From assembly GCA_003194525.1 (NCBI GenBank), contig NBIV01000009.1, positions 526,250 through 590,249 of the forward strand: DNA of 64,000 nucleotides, read 5' to 3'. How positions within the stretch are numbered: the stretch's first letter is position 1; each line of letters starts with the position of its first letter. Positions 53,584-63,229 of the stretch are shown in pieces. Made by a program: the position numbers and the translations under genes. The DNA is from Gracilariopsis chorda (lineage: Eukaryota; Rhodophyta; Florideophyceae; Gracilariales; Gracilariaceae). Under the pieces are notes generated by a model that did no database searches, was not told where the DNA came from, and saw only the letters and a program-made list of their open reading frames with translations.

Positions 53584-55677
53584 ATGGGTTCTGGAAATGG
53601 ATCCCGTGGTTCGGGCCAGCCCAAGTCGCGACAAGTCGGTGCTGACTTGCCCCCGCGCTCGCGGTCGGTCCCAGAACGTTCGGATGTTGATAACCGGAAA
53701 TCCGGAAGCAGGAAGCTATCGACCAAGTCGTCGCAACCGCCAGTTGCTGGTTCATCGGATGCCCCGCTTAGGAGATTCGTACCCGCCGCTGCGGAGAAGG
53801 ACGCACTCTTTGTCGAGTTGGAGGCTCAGGTGCAGAACCTTCAAGCCCAGACCTCGGTGCTTGAAAGCTCTCACGCCGCCCTCGTCAATGAGGTTGATGC
53901 ACTCCGTATGAGGATTGATGCCGATCTCGTCGGAGGTGTATCTGAAGATCTACGTACTTTACGGACTGATGTTAATTCCCTTTTGGAGGTTTTGAGGGGT
54001 TACCCAGATATGGTGAAGGATGTTGACTCGAAGTTTCATCGGGTTCTGTCCCGTCTTGAGACGTTGGAAAATACCATCAGAGGTGATGACAATGTCGCAG
54101 ACACACCAGCGGTGGTTTCTCATCGATATGGTGACCGTGCTCGCACGAAGAACCGCCCCCGAAAACGGAATGACAACGACTATGACTCGGATTCGTCCCG
54201 GTCATCGGTGAATTCCAACCGCTCTGCGGAATCCGCTTCGTCAGACTCGTCTGCTGACGGTGATCGTCGCGCTCGTTCATCGCACTCGCGTCGTTCAGCA
54301 GCCACCCATGGTGAGATTCGAGCCCGACAGAAGGGAAGAAAGCACTCCGGTTTGAAGGAACTGAAGCCTACTAACCCTTTGTACAGGAAGCTTTTATCAT
54401 ATCGGTATTACCGTTTGGAAGATTCCTCTTTGGATCGTACACCCCGTGGAACTGGGAAAGTAAAAGACGGCATCAAGAGGATGGCTTTGTCGTTTCGTAA
54501 CCAGAATTTCACTGGAGAGGATCCGATTCTCGTTCTGGATTTTCTTTCACGCTTTGTAGCGGAGGCAGATATCCTCGGAATGAGTGAAGGACAGGCTTAC
54601 GTCGCCTTACCGTATTTCCTACGTGGAATCGCTGAAGATCAATTCAACTCTGTAAGAGGTTCGTCTCGCGCCTCTGAAGGAGGGGTCACCTGTTGGCCCG
54701 AAGCCGTTCAGTATTTACTCCGCTCGTACGCGACAGGAACCGCAATACAGGAAGCTATCCTGGCCCTACGCGATACTAAGCAACGCCCAAAGGAAACGGA
54801 GACCGAATACTCAGTCAGACTGAACAAGGCCTTCCACCGATGTGGCAATGTTTATTCCGCTAGCGAGCGTTGTACAATGTTTGTCGACGGATTGGATCCG
54901 GCTATTCGCACCCTTGTTGCCCAACGTCAGGAAGACAGGAGGAAAGTTACCTACTTAGAATTGGTACAGTACGCGAAGGCGGAAGGAGATGCCCTACGTG
55001 CCCGCTCCGGAAGCCGAGTCAGATCTCAGGCCCTACACATGGAGGCCGCCCCGTCATCAGTTTCACTGTTGCCCCAGGAATACTCTCGACGTGAGGTTGA
55101 CAATGTTTACTTTACTCAGCATGATCTGGTTTCCATACCCACAACGGAGCTCCCGTCCACCACGGAACCTTCGGTGGAACTGGATAGTCAAGTGCTGTAT
55201 GCGGATCGCCAACGCGTTCGCTGCCCACAAGTTCCGTATGCTAACGGTAATCGTTACCAGAGACCTGGTTGGGTGGATACGCGCGCGTCAGCGGTGAAGT
55301 TTCAGGACAACCGAAATATCGGGAGACATCAGACGTTGATCTGCTACCTTTGTTACGACCATGGACACACGGCCCCACAGTGTATCATGACTCTGAGGGA
55401 CATGCCCAAAGTGGTTGTTACCTTTGAAGCCCTGACCCCGGAAGAACAGGCATCAGTGCCTGTCACCGCATACTTGCGTGCGAAAACCGAGTTTCCTCGT
55501 AAGTTTACACCAGTTCAATCTGAAGCGGTACCCAGCACTGGTTCTTCCTTGGCCACCGCTTCTGCGAATCAAGCCGCTTCGGCGGATGTTTCTGTTTCTC
55601 GGCAACCGGCTCCGCAAACCGCTTCATTGCCGCGGAATACTGTTCCCGTGAAAACGGATGCCGCTCAGGAAAACTGA
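53584..55677 (+). CDS. gag: Gag polyprotein of the chromovirus
   Basis: 697 residues from the methionine at 53584 (MGSGNGSRGSGQ). The open frame starts at 53419, but its first 55 residues are hydrophobic leader-like translation of the untranslated region. Contents: a basic serine-rich N-terminus, a coiled coil (about 75-150), a charged low-complexity stretch, a retrotransposon capsid-like domain (about 300-470: ILVLDFLSRFVAEADILGM; VQYLLRSYATGTAIQEAI; KETETEYSVRLNKAFHRC), and near the end a CCHC zinc knuckle CYLCYDHGHTAPQC with exact C-x2-C-x4-H-x4-C spacing for RNA binding. Gag forms the particle that packages the element RNA. The stop at 55675 ends the frame; pol lies in the -1 frame. Confidence 0.9.
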   Translation: MGSGNGSRGSGQPKSRQVGADLPPRSRSVPERSDVDNRKSGSRKLSTKSSQPPVAGSSDAPLRRFVPAAAEKDALFVELEAQVQNLQAQTSVLESSHAALVNEVDALRMRIDADLVGGVSEDLRTLRTDVNSLLEVLRGYPDMVKDVDSKFHRVLSRLETLENTIRGDDNVADTPAVVSHRYGDRARTKNRPRKRNDNDYDSDSSRSSVNSNRSAESASSDSSADGDRRARSSHSRRSAATHGEIRARQKGRKHSGLKELKPTNPLYRKLLSYRYYRLEDSSLDRTPRGTGKVKDGIKRMALSFRNQNFTGEDPILVLDFLSRFVAEADILGMSEGQAYVALPYFLRGIAEDQFNSVRGSSRASEGGVTCWPEAVQYLLRSYATGTAIQEAILALRDTKQRPKETETEYSVRLNKAFHRCGNVYSASERCTMFVDGLDPAIRTLVAQRQEDRRKVTYLELVQYAKAEGDALRARSGSRVRSQALHMEAAPSSVSLLPQEYSRREVDNVYFTQHDLVSIPTTELPSTTEPSVELDSQVLYADRQRVRCPQVPYANGNRYQRPGWVDTRASAVKFQDNRNIGRHQTLICYLCYDHGHTAPQCIMTLRDMPKVVVTFEALTPEEQASVPVTAYLRAKTEFPRKFTPVQSEAVPSTGSSLATASANQAASADVSVSRQPAPQTASLPRNTVPVKTDAAQEN

Positions 55678-55744
55678 GTGGGGGAGTCTCTTTTAGAGAG
55701 GCGCCTGAGTCGAGGTCATCGGCGCCCGAGGCGTCAAAGCCTCG
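55669..55744 (+). promoter_or_regulatory. Candidate -1 ribosomal frameshift signal between gag and pol
   Basis: The last gag codons read GAA AAC TGA. The pol frame is -1 relative to gag and stays open across this point, without a stop from upstream of the gag end into pol. The A run GGAAAAC could let ribosomes slip back one base. Downstream, CGAGGC-GTCAAA-GCCTCG (55727-55744) is a perfect hairpin, and a weaker one (TCTCT...AGAGA) lies nearer. The site is not a classical heptamer and the spacing is long, so this is tentative. Confidence 0.4.
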
Positions 55745-55772
55745 CTCCCCGGTCAAGATCCTTTCAAGGCAG

Positions 55773-58700
55773 TTGTTGACCACCACAGACGTGGACTCGG
55801 CCCACCTCGGTGAGTTACGTCGCCCGTGGATACGGTGTAAGAATCATCGGTCACCGGATAGAGTCATGGTTATGGCCAAGCGAAACTACAAAGTTTTCGC
55901 TGACTTTGGCCTTTCCGCCCAGTATATGGTGCGTCATCTGTCTATTCTGGATACAGGTGCCGGCCCCAATTTCATTGTCGAATCTCTCTTACCGCCTGAA
56001 GTGCGTTCTCGTGTTAGACAAGGACCCGTCATGGACGTTGCTGATGCCAATAACAACCCGTTGAAGACGGCTGGTACGGTTTCTCTGAAGATCAGGATTG
56101 GTAAATGTTCGATGCAGCTCGAATTCATCGTCTGTAAGACGCTAGCGGCCCCCGTTATCTTGGGATGTGACTTCTGCGATCGTTTCGTAGAGTCAATTCG
56201 TCCGCGTGCGCGAGAAGTTGAACTAGAAGATGGTTCCATCATTCCGATAGTTCGTCGTTCATTACGGCGTGCCTCATCCAAGTTGGTTCCTCTTCCGGCC
56301 CCCTTGCAGGATTCGTCACCTCCAAAGGAGTCGCCCAAGCTACGTGTCGCACGGCCAATCTCCATACCGCCCGAATCACAGGCGTGGGTATCGGTTACTG
56401 CCGCTCCAAGAGGATTGCGTGTTGTTCAACCGCTCACCTCGCTGTACGAGAAGTATCAATTGGCCCTGGCTAACGGTGTCGTTCAGGTTTCAAATGAACA
56501 CCCCTTTCAGGTATTGATAGCCAACTTTGGCAAGAAGCCGCAGTATCTGGCGAAGAACCAAGTAGTTGGTACTGTACTTCCGCATCCAACGGCTTTAATC
56601 CCTACAAAGGTGTGCGCAGCCGATGTACTCGGATTAGTTCAAGAACCAGATGATACGCCTCATGCTAAGGAGGGGGAGGGTTCCCACTCTTCTGTGGAGT
56701 CGCTCAGCACGAAAGATTCGGAAAAGAAGGCCGTTCCTACGAGTTACGATAAGTTGGACCCTGTGAAGGAGTTAGAAGATCTGGATCTCGGACATGTACC
56801 GGATTCACACCGCGAGAAGTTGCGAAAAATGTTGCGAGAGTTCACCTCAATGTGGGATGGATCCCTCGGGGAGGTGTCAGCCACGGAACACCGGATTGAC
56901 TTGTTACCGGACACCACGCCGATTACTCAACACCCCTATAGGGCAGGCCCCAAAGCAAGGGAGGAAGAACAGTTCCATGTGGATAAAGTGCTCCGCGAAG
57001 GCGTGATAGAACCGGCTCAATCACCGTGGGCATCCCCAGTGGTACTGGCTCCGAAACCCGATGGGACTTGGCGTTTTTGCATCGACTACCGTCGCCTTAA
57101 TGCCGCCACTGTGAAAGACGTGTACCCCATACCGCGAATGGACGAGTATATTGACTCTCTCGGTGAGGCGACTGTCTTCTCCACATTGGATGCGAACTGG
57201 GGATACTGGCAAGTACCAGTAAGACCGGAAGACCGTGATAAGACCGCTTTCGTCTTTCATTCAGGTTTGTACCGCTTTAAGCGTATGCCGTTTGGGTTAG
57301 CAAACGCTCCCGCTACTTTCCAGCGTGCGTTAGATATCCTCTTGGCCCGCTTCAAATGGCGATCGTGCCTCGTCTACCTTGACGATATCATAGTCTTCTC
57401 CAACAACTTGGATGATCATTTAGAACACGTTCGTCAAATCATGACCACGTTACGTGATGCTGGAGTAACCCTCAAGCTGAGGAAGTGCGAATTCTTTACC
57501 AAATCGGTTAAGTACCTGGGCCACGTTATTCGCCCTGGGCGCTTGCTGATACAGGAAGCTCGGGTCAAATCTCTCAAAGAGGCCATGCACCCGAGAACTC
57601 AAACAGAACTCCGCTCCTTTCTAGGGTTATGTAACGTGTATAGACGGTTCATCCCAAGCTTCGCAAAGATTGCGGGACCCCTTAATGATCTTCTTCGAAA
57701 AGGACAACCGCCAAAACTGGGCCCCCTTAACCCTGCACAGGTGGAAGCTTTCAACTCTCTGAAGGAGGCTGTCACCTCTGCACCGATATTATCGTTGCCT
57801 AAGGACGGGTTACCTTATACCGTGGATACGGATGCGAGTGATTACCAAATTGGTTGTGCGTTATTCCAAACGACTCCCGATGGGGAACGGAAACCAATCG
57901 GTTTTTGGTCCAGAACACTCAACGTCCACGAACGGAACTACTCAGTCCCTGAAAAGGAATGCCTCGCCATGGTATGGGCTCTGCAAACACTCAGACCATA
58001 TCTGATGGGCACACGCTTCACCGTTAATACGGACCACTCCGCTTTGCGTTGGTTAATGTCCGTCACGGAACCATCGGGCCGCTTGATGCGTTGGAGACTG
58101 CGCCTAGCTGAGTTCGATTATGAAGTCGCCTATAAAAAGGGTTCCCTTAATACACAGGCTGATGCTTTGTCTCGTTTGGGAACGGAAGCGGAAACCCTTT
58201 CCGTCGATGACGATGATATCCCTTGTTTCCTTCTTGAAGAGAAGTTACGTTATGATCTGGTTTCAGATGATATTGCTGATGATCTGCTCGTCGCTGACGG
58301 TGACGAACCGGATACCGGATCCTTCGCACCGATCACTCCCGAAGAGATGATCCGCGAACAGTATGGAGACCCGTTTTGTACGAAGATACGCGCCCAACTC
58401 AATGGAGGTGCTAACATTCCTTTCGGAGTCGACTCACAAGGTTACTTGGTAAGGACTGTGTGTTCTTCGTCACAAATAGTGGTTCCCCATTCCCTCCAGT
58501 CGAGAGTATTACATCTCTCGCACTTCTCGAGGTTAGCTGCACACCCTGGTGGAAGGAGGCTATACACGACGTTACGTCGGCATTTCTACTGGCCTGCACT
58601 TGCGTTGGATTGCTATGCGATTGTTCGGTCTTGTACCCATTGTGCTCGTGAGCAAGTCAAGCTACGCCGCTATGCGAAGAAATTGACCCTGTTCCCGGCA

Positions 58701-59102
58701 CGGGCTCCGCTAGAATTTGTCGCCATCGATATACTCGGTGAGGTCCTTCACACTGCACGTGGTAACAAGTTTCTACTTGTAATAACGGATAGGTTCTCGA
58801 AGCTCGTCCGGACTGTACCGTTGAAGAAGATTACCGCACGATCCGTGGCAGAAGCATTTGTCCGTCACTGGGTTCTCGTCTACGGTCCACCGGTTAATCT
58901 CTTATCCGATAACGGACCGCAGTTCGCCGCGCGTTTCTTCCAAGATGTTTGTAGAATACTTGACATCAGAAATCTGTTTACAACGACATACCATCCCCAA
59001 GCAAATGGGCAGGTGGAACGGTTTAACCGAACGTTGTTGTCCGCTTTACGTGCGTATGCAGTTGAGCACCCCGTACATGGGATTTGTACACAGACACCGT
59101 GA
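55773..59102 (+). CDS. pol: Pol polyprotein: protease, RT, RNase H, integrase (tail frameshifted)
   Basis: 1109 codons from the first methionine; the frame is open further upstream into gag, so Pol is probably made as a Gag-Pol fusion. Domains: retropepsin-like protease with D60-T-G (LDTGAGPNFI); reverse transcriptase with RFCIDYRRLN and the YLDD active site at 535-538; RNase H (DTDASDYQIG near 686, then KECLAMVWAL and NTDHSALRW); integrase with H/C zinc motif (HFSRLAAHPG...CTHC) and a DDE triad at D986, D1046 and E1082. Exactly 35 residues separate the last two (DX35E). The stop at 59100 follows a one-base loss near 59077. The natural reading continues in the next frame (VTYAYNTQVHRVTGLSPFEL), so the integrase C-terminus is cut off. 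Confidence 0.93.
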   Translation: MLTTTDVDSAHLGELRRPWIRCKNHRSPDRVMVMAKRNYKVFADFGLSAQYMVRHLSILDTGAGPNFIVESLLPPEVRSRVRQGPVMDVADANNNPLKTAGTVSLKIRIGKCSMQLEFIVCKTLAAPVILGCDFCDRFVESIRPRAREVELEDGSIIPIVRRSLRRASSKLVPLPAPLQDSSPPKESPKLRVARPISIPPESQAWVSVTAAPRGLRVVQPLTSLYEKYQLALANGVVQVSNEHPFQVLIANFGKKPQYLAKNQVVGTVLPHPTALIPTKVCAADVLGLVQEPDDTPHAKEGEGSHSSVESLSTKDSEKKAVPTSYDKLDPVKELEDLDLGHVPDSHREKLRKMLREFTSMWDGSLGEVSATEHRIDLLPDTTPITQHPYRAGPKAREEEQFHVDKVLREGVIEPAQSPWASPVVLAPKPDGTWRFCIDYRRLNAATVKDVYPIPRMDEYIDSLGEATVFSTLDANWGYWQVPVRPEDRDKTAFVFHSGLYRFKRMPFGLANAPATFQRALDILLARFKWRSCLVYLDDIIVFSNNLDDHLEHVRQIMTTLRDAGVTLKLRKCEFFTKSVKYLGHVIRPGRLLIQEARVKSLKEAMHPRTQTELRSFLGLCNVYRRFIPSFAKIAGPLNDLLRKGQPPKLGPLNPAQVEAFNSLKEAVTSAPILSLPKDGLPYTVDTDASDYQIGCALFQTTPDGERKPIGFWSRTLNVHERNYSVPEKECLAMVWALQTLRPYLMGTRFTVNTDHSALRWLMSVTEPSGRLMRWRLRLAEFDYEVAYKKGSLNTQADALSRLGTEAETLSVDDDDIPCFLLEEKLRYDLVSDDIADDLLVADGDEPDTGSFAPITPEEMIREQYGDPFCTKIRAQLNGGANIPFGVDSQGYLVRTVCSSSQIVVPHSLQSRVLHLSHFSRLAAHPGGRRLYTTLRRHFYWPALALDCYAIVRSCTHCAREQVKLRRYAKKLTLFPARAPLEFVAIDILGEVLHTARGNKFLLVITDRFSKLVRTVPLKKITARSVAEAFVRHWVLVYGPPVNLLSDNGPQFAARFFQDVCRILDIRNLFTTTYHPQANGQVERFNRTLLSALRAYAVEHPVHGICTQTP

Positions 59103-60777
59103 CGTACGCGTACAATACGCAGGTACACAGAGTAACTGGCTTATCACCCTTCGAGCTGGTGCTCTCACGTCCCCCACCGCCTGTGGCGATTGAGTCGCAG
59201 CCAACGCAGGACAAGTACCCGTCAACGGTTGATCATTACCTTCGATGGAAGAGTTGGCTCACACGGATGGTCCCGGTCGCGAAATCGTCAATGACGCGAG
59301 CGCAACGAGCGTATCAACGAAATTTCGATGCCCGAGTCCGTCGGCCCTTCCCTCACTGGAAGCAGGACAGTTCGTCTTCGTCAGGAAGGAATACTACAAC
59401 CCTGAGAAGGAGAAACGCCACAAACTCTCGCCCATTGCGGATGGCCCCTACAAGGTCATTTCAGTGAGCCGAGACACAGTTGTACTGGAAGTTGGCGATT
59501 CTCATGAACGGTTCAGCCGCGATCGCGTCGTACAAGCCCCTAACCCGCATTCGGAAGTTGTACTGGCTCCCGGAATCCCGGACGCTCGACTGATGCCCAC
59601 TGCAGAAGCAGGTTCCTCGCACCGCGCAATTAGCGTTGCGCGCCCGTCGAGAGGTCTCTCGGACAGACCGATTCTGTCGCAGCAATCTTCGGAATCTCCG
59701 GTACACGTTCGCTCGCGCTTTACGCCGCGTGTCGAACCACCGTCAGACGTTGTTTCAGCCCCCGTCGCCGCCCGGCTAAGGAGGGGGAGGAGGCCAGTCA
59801 ATCCCGCTTTTCAGCGAAGTCTACACCGCCGTCGCGAGCTCCTGTAAACTCTCGTGAGGCACGGCAACCTGAAGTAGCGACACCGCACGCTACCGCCGCA
59901 CGCGTGGAACTACCTCAGCAGACTGGAAGGACCGGCCCCGCCGATGGAAAGCCTCGTGAGCACGCTACGCAGTCACCTCCGTTAAGGGAGCACACTGCCA
60001 ACCGCACTCGCGAGACGCTGCAAAGAAAACCGGACACAGACACTGTGCTGTCATCTCCCGTTGGAGGAATGAACACAGGAAGCCTGGCTCGGAACCCGGA
60101 CGCTCCGTTGGCCCCCTACTCACCGGCTCCCGTCGAGAAAGTTGTAAGGACCCCCGCCGCTGCAGCGCAGACTAAGCAAGTCACGGTAGATCCGGTGTAT
60201 GGAACCCTGATGTACAGGACGCTTCGACACCCTCGCAAGTGGATGCGCAAGGTCCCACAAATGGGTTATCTGAAATTGAATCGTCTCTCATTAGAGGAAG
60301 TCTCTCTGGTACTGTACCAAGCAGCTCAGATCATCTGAATTCAGCTCACAGTATTGAAAGACTGGTTGCGTCAACCCCAGCAGGGATGGCCCACACCGCA
60401 TATGCAGGAGAGCCTGATCGCCACGTGTTGCGAGATGTGCACCACACACCCATTCACGGTGACACAGCTCTCCAGTACAGGACGACGACAGCCAACCATT
60501 TGGATACGCCTCGCCAACCGGCACCCGCCGTGGCACATGAACCGCCTCCCCGTCACCAACCGTTGGAAATGGGACGAGGAAGCCTTCGCAGACTAGCGGT
60601 ACGATCTCCCGAATCCGATGGGGTAGTGTCAACCTCAACGAGGAATTCAGTCGACCCTCATCAGGAAATCACATGGTCAAACGCCGCAAGCGAACGCCAC
60701 GAACCGTTGGACGGACTCATCACCGGCTTTGCCGTCGGAAACAGCCGTTGTACGGACTGCAACCGGAACCGCGAAGC
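59103..60777 (+). pseudogene. 3' part of pol (integrase C-terminus and linker), frameshifted
   Basis: The continuation of integrase is readable in successive frames. 59103-59350 gives the GLSPFELVLSRPPPP motif common to Gypsy integrases. Then 59350-59600 in another frame gives the GPF/Y-like module (GQFVFVRKEYY...KLSPIADGPYKVISV...VVLEVGD). A long proline/serine/arginine-rich linker then runs through two more frame changes to about 60780. The shifts fall near 59077, 59350, 59840 and 60300. The linker of about 390 codons before the chromodomain is unusually long. Confidence 0.8.
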
Positions 60778-60779
60778 GT

Positions 60780-60977
60780 GACGTTTACTCGAAGGAGTTC
60801 ATTATCGACCGTATCGTCGGGCACAGTTACAACCCAGAGGTATATATTGAGTACCAGGTGCGCTGGTATGGGTACCCGCCGTCCCATAACACGGACGAAC
60901 CGGTAGAGAACTTGCCCCGATCGAAAATCGTGCAGTATCACCACCGTACCAGAACGGGAAATACCAGGCACGATTGA
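60780..60977 (+). other. Chromodomain at the C-terminus of Pol
   Basis: The frame ending at 60977 reads YSKEFIIDRIVGHSYNPEVY then QVRWYGYPPSHNTDEPVENL. This matches the chromodomain consensus (Y.VE.IL..R; Y.VKWKGY; NTWEP...L). The three aromatic cage positions (Y of YSKEF, W of VRWYGYP, Y of GYP) are kept; the W of NTWEP is replaced by D. It defines the element as a chromovirus. Such domains guide integration to chromatin with methylated histone H3. Confidence 0.88.
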
Positions 60978-61289
60978 CCGAGCGCTCGTTGATAATCCAC
61001 TGACTTGGTCAGGTGAGCCGTGAGCCCGGTTTTTCCGGTGTGAAGATGGATGCCTTGAGAATGCGAGAAGATGGAAACCTCATGGAAGAGAAGATGAAGC
61101 TGGCTCATGAAGAGAAGAAGAAGACCCTGGATAGGAAGAAGCAAGGAAGACAAAGAAGAAAAAGACACAAGCCCCACGAGGGAAGTTAAGCGTTTATTCG
61201 TTAACACGTAATTTTCCTCGCCTACCACTACCACGACCCCAACTATCAGGGATGGTGGACGCCAACCGTGGGAACATCACTTCGCTCCC
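60978..61289. other. Untranslated stretch between chromodomain and antisense frame
   Basis: It contains a purine-rich part (61070-61165, AAGAAGAAGA-type) that could be a secondary polypurine tract. GGACGCCAACCGTGGGAAC at 61257 recalls conserved leader words of some retroelements, but no LTR lies beside it. Confidence 0.4.
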
Positions 61290-63145
61290 TCAAGAGGATG
61301 GACCACCACTCTGATGAGGATGGCCTGGCTGCGCCAGCAGCGCTAGCATGGCCGCCCGCATTTGCGCGATGTCACCGGAAGCTCCCGAGGTATCCATTCC
61401 TAGTTCGCCAAGGAATTGGGCAATGATGGCCGCACGGTCCTGACCGGTCACACTCGCCGATGGCGTGCCACTTCCAACCGGAGCGGTATGGAAGGGACCA
61501 CCACCGACGTGAGGAATGTTCCAAGACGGAACCTGACTCGGCCCAGCCGGAGGAGCCACGGATGGACCCGGAGTAGAGTACGCCGGCACCCTGAAGCCCT
61601 CAGCTGAGGGAAAGGCCACCGCCACCGTTTGCGCCCACCCCAGTCGCGGGAGGATCATTGTCCATCATTGGATCGGCCTCCTCATAGGGTTGGAAGTATC
61701 CGTCAGTGACGATGTAGCCCGTCGGATGACCCGGTGGAACATCTGGCTCGCGATCGCGGAGTGCCAATGCCTCCGGCTCGGAGATGAAGCAACGCTCTAC
61801 GGGATCGTAGTAGACGTAATCACCCGCCAACGGAGTTCGGCGCCCCGGAGACCGGTCGGCTGGATTGGTACCCTTGATGACGGCGACTCCATTGATGGGC
61901 ACACTGTTCCAGTCAACCTGGTCCATCGCGTCCAACAGGAGATAGCCTCATTATAGTTGCCGGCACCAGCCGAGGACGAGGGAGAGATCCAATGAACGGA
62001 TGCACTACGCACTCGCGGAGGGAGATACCACAGTCTGAACTGGTCGTAAACCTCGAAGACGAGATACGCCGCTGCGCGGGCGACCCACTCAGTGAGGACA
62101 ACGGACCACCACCGGAGAACGGATTGCTGCATAGTCGACTACCGATGTAGGTGATGCATGGCGGAAGCTCGATGTAGCAACCCCTGCAAGCCTCGTGGGC
62201 AGCCCACATCCTCGGTAGGGGAACGTAACGGCCTCGCATGTACTGCGGTCGGATGCGCTCAGCTTCAACGTTCTGATACGGTATCATGTACCCGAAACGG
62301 GATCGGGAACGACGTTCAAAACGGATCATCTGGAGGAAGTTAGACCGCGGATTATGGCGAAGATAACGGAACTCAGCACGAAGTATCGGCCTTGCCCAAC
62401 ACAGGTAGTTCTGGTGAACAGATGCCGCTGGACCCCGCTCTGGGATGGACGGAGCCAACGCTGCTAAGCGGTCCCCATACCCCATTTCACCCTGGGTGCG
62501 GTAGAAGGCAATATCAAACTGATATTCTTCTGGACCGGGAATTCCGATGGAGTCCGATACAACCGCTGATACGCGAGCTGAATCATCGCGATACGCGCTT
62601 GCGCCCCACTCTCACCACGACGGTGGACCAAGACGTGCGTCGGCACGGCGACCCGTTACGCCAGTCGAAGCTGAGAGTCATCCATACGTGGAGATCGCCC
62701 GGAAGGAGTCCCGCTACCATCAGCATACTGCTCAATGAGTACTTCATTTTGCACCAACGTTGGGTGGAACCAAGGCGCACCGCTGTATGCGAGAAGGCTG
62801 CTCGGCCGGACATCAACGGATACCAGCTCGTCGTACGACGGTAAGTGCGCTCGCCGCAGGCGACGGAACCGACATACTCGGAGTGGCAGGTGTACCGCCC
62901 GAGGCGTTGCTTGGATGACCCGTCAAGAGGACAGAAGCGGTGCAGTCGGAAGACCGGAAAAGAAACCCGATGACGGAAGATTGTTCCCGCCATGCGGAGT
63001 CGTTGTTGCTGGGATTCATCGCTGAAGGCGCGGAAGGTAAAGCAGGTCGTCGCGGGATAGGCGGAGAGTTGCTGACGTCGAGTTGTTCTCGGTGGATATC
63101 CACTTGAGTGAAGACAAAAACCCGAGCCGGATACGGTACCATCAC
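61290..63145 (-). pseudogene. Antisense reading region inside the chromovirus, unknown protein
   Basis: Between the chromodomain and the 3' LTR the minus strand has a chain of protein-like frames running from about 63145 (MVPYPARVFVFTQVDIHREQ) to a stop at 61290 (LLAQPGHPHQSGGPSS). Notable pieces are GAPWFHPTLVQNEVLIEQ (about 62760), LRHNPRSNFLQMIRFERR (about 62350), then GDYVYYDPVERCFISEPEAL (about 61800) and a proline/glycine-rich end. Frame changes near 62850, 62500, 62120 and 61640 break it up. No known domain is recognised. Antisense genes occur between integrase and 3' LTR in some plant Gypsy elements, but a link is not shown. Total coding potential is about 600 codons. Confidence 0.5.
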
Positions 63146-63216
63146 TTGACGCGGACATACTTACGCACAAACGCGCTGTCGCGGCGAACGCTCACCGAAT
63201 GTGGTTCTTGCTCCTT

Positions 63217-63229
63217 AAGGAGGGGGAGA
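63217..63229 (+). promoter_or_regulatory. Polypurine tract
   Basis: AAGGAGGGGGAGA lies directly before the TG of the 3' LTR, the standard position for priming plus-strand DNA synthesis. Confidence 0.92.

Noticed and set aside
61190-61290. Leader-like words (GACGCCAACCGTGGGAAC) suggesting a second nested retroelement
   Set aside because: No LTR or gag follows on the plus strand; only antisense frames are protein-like there.
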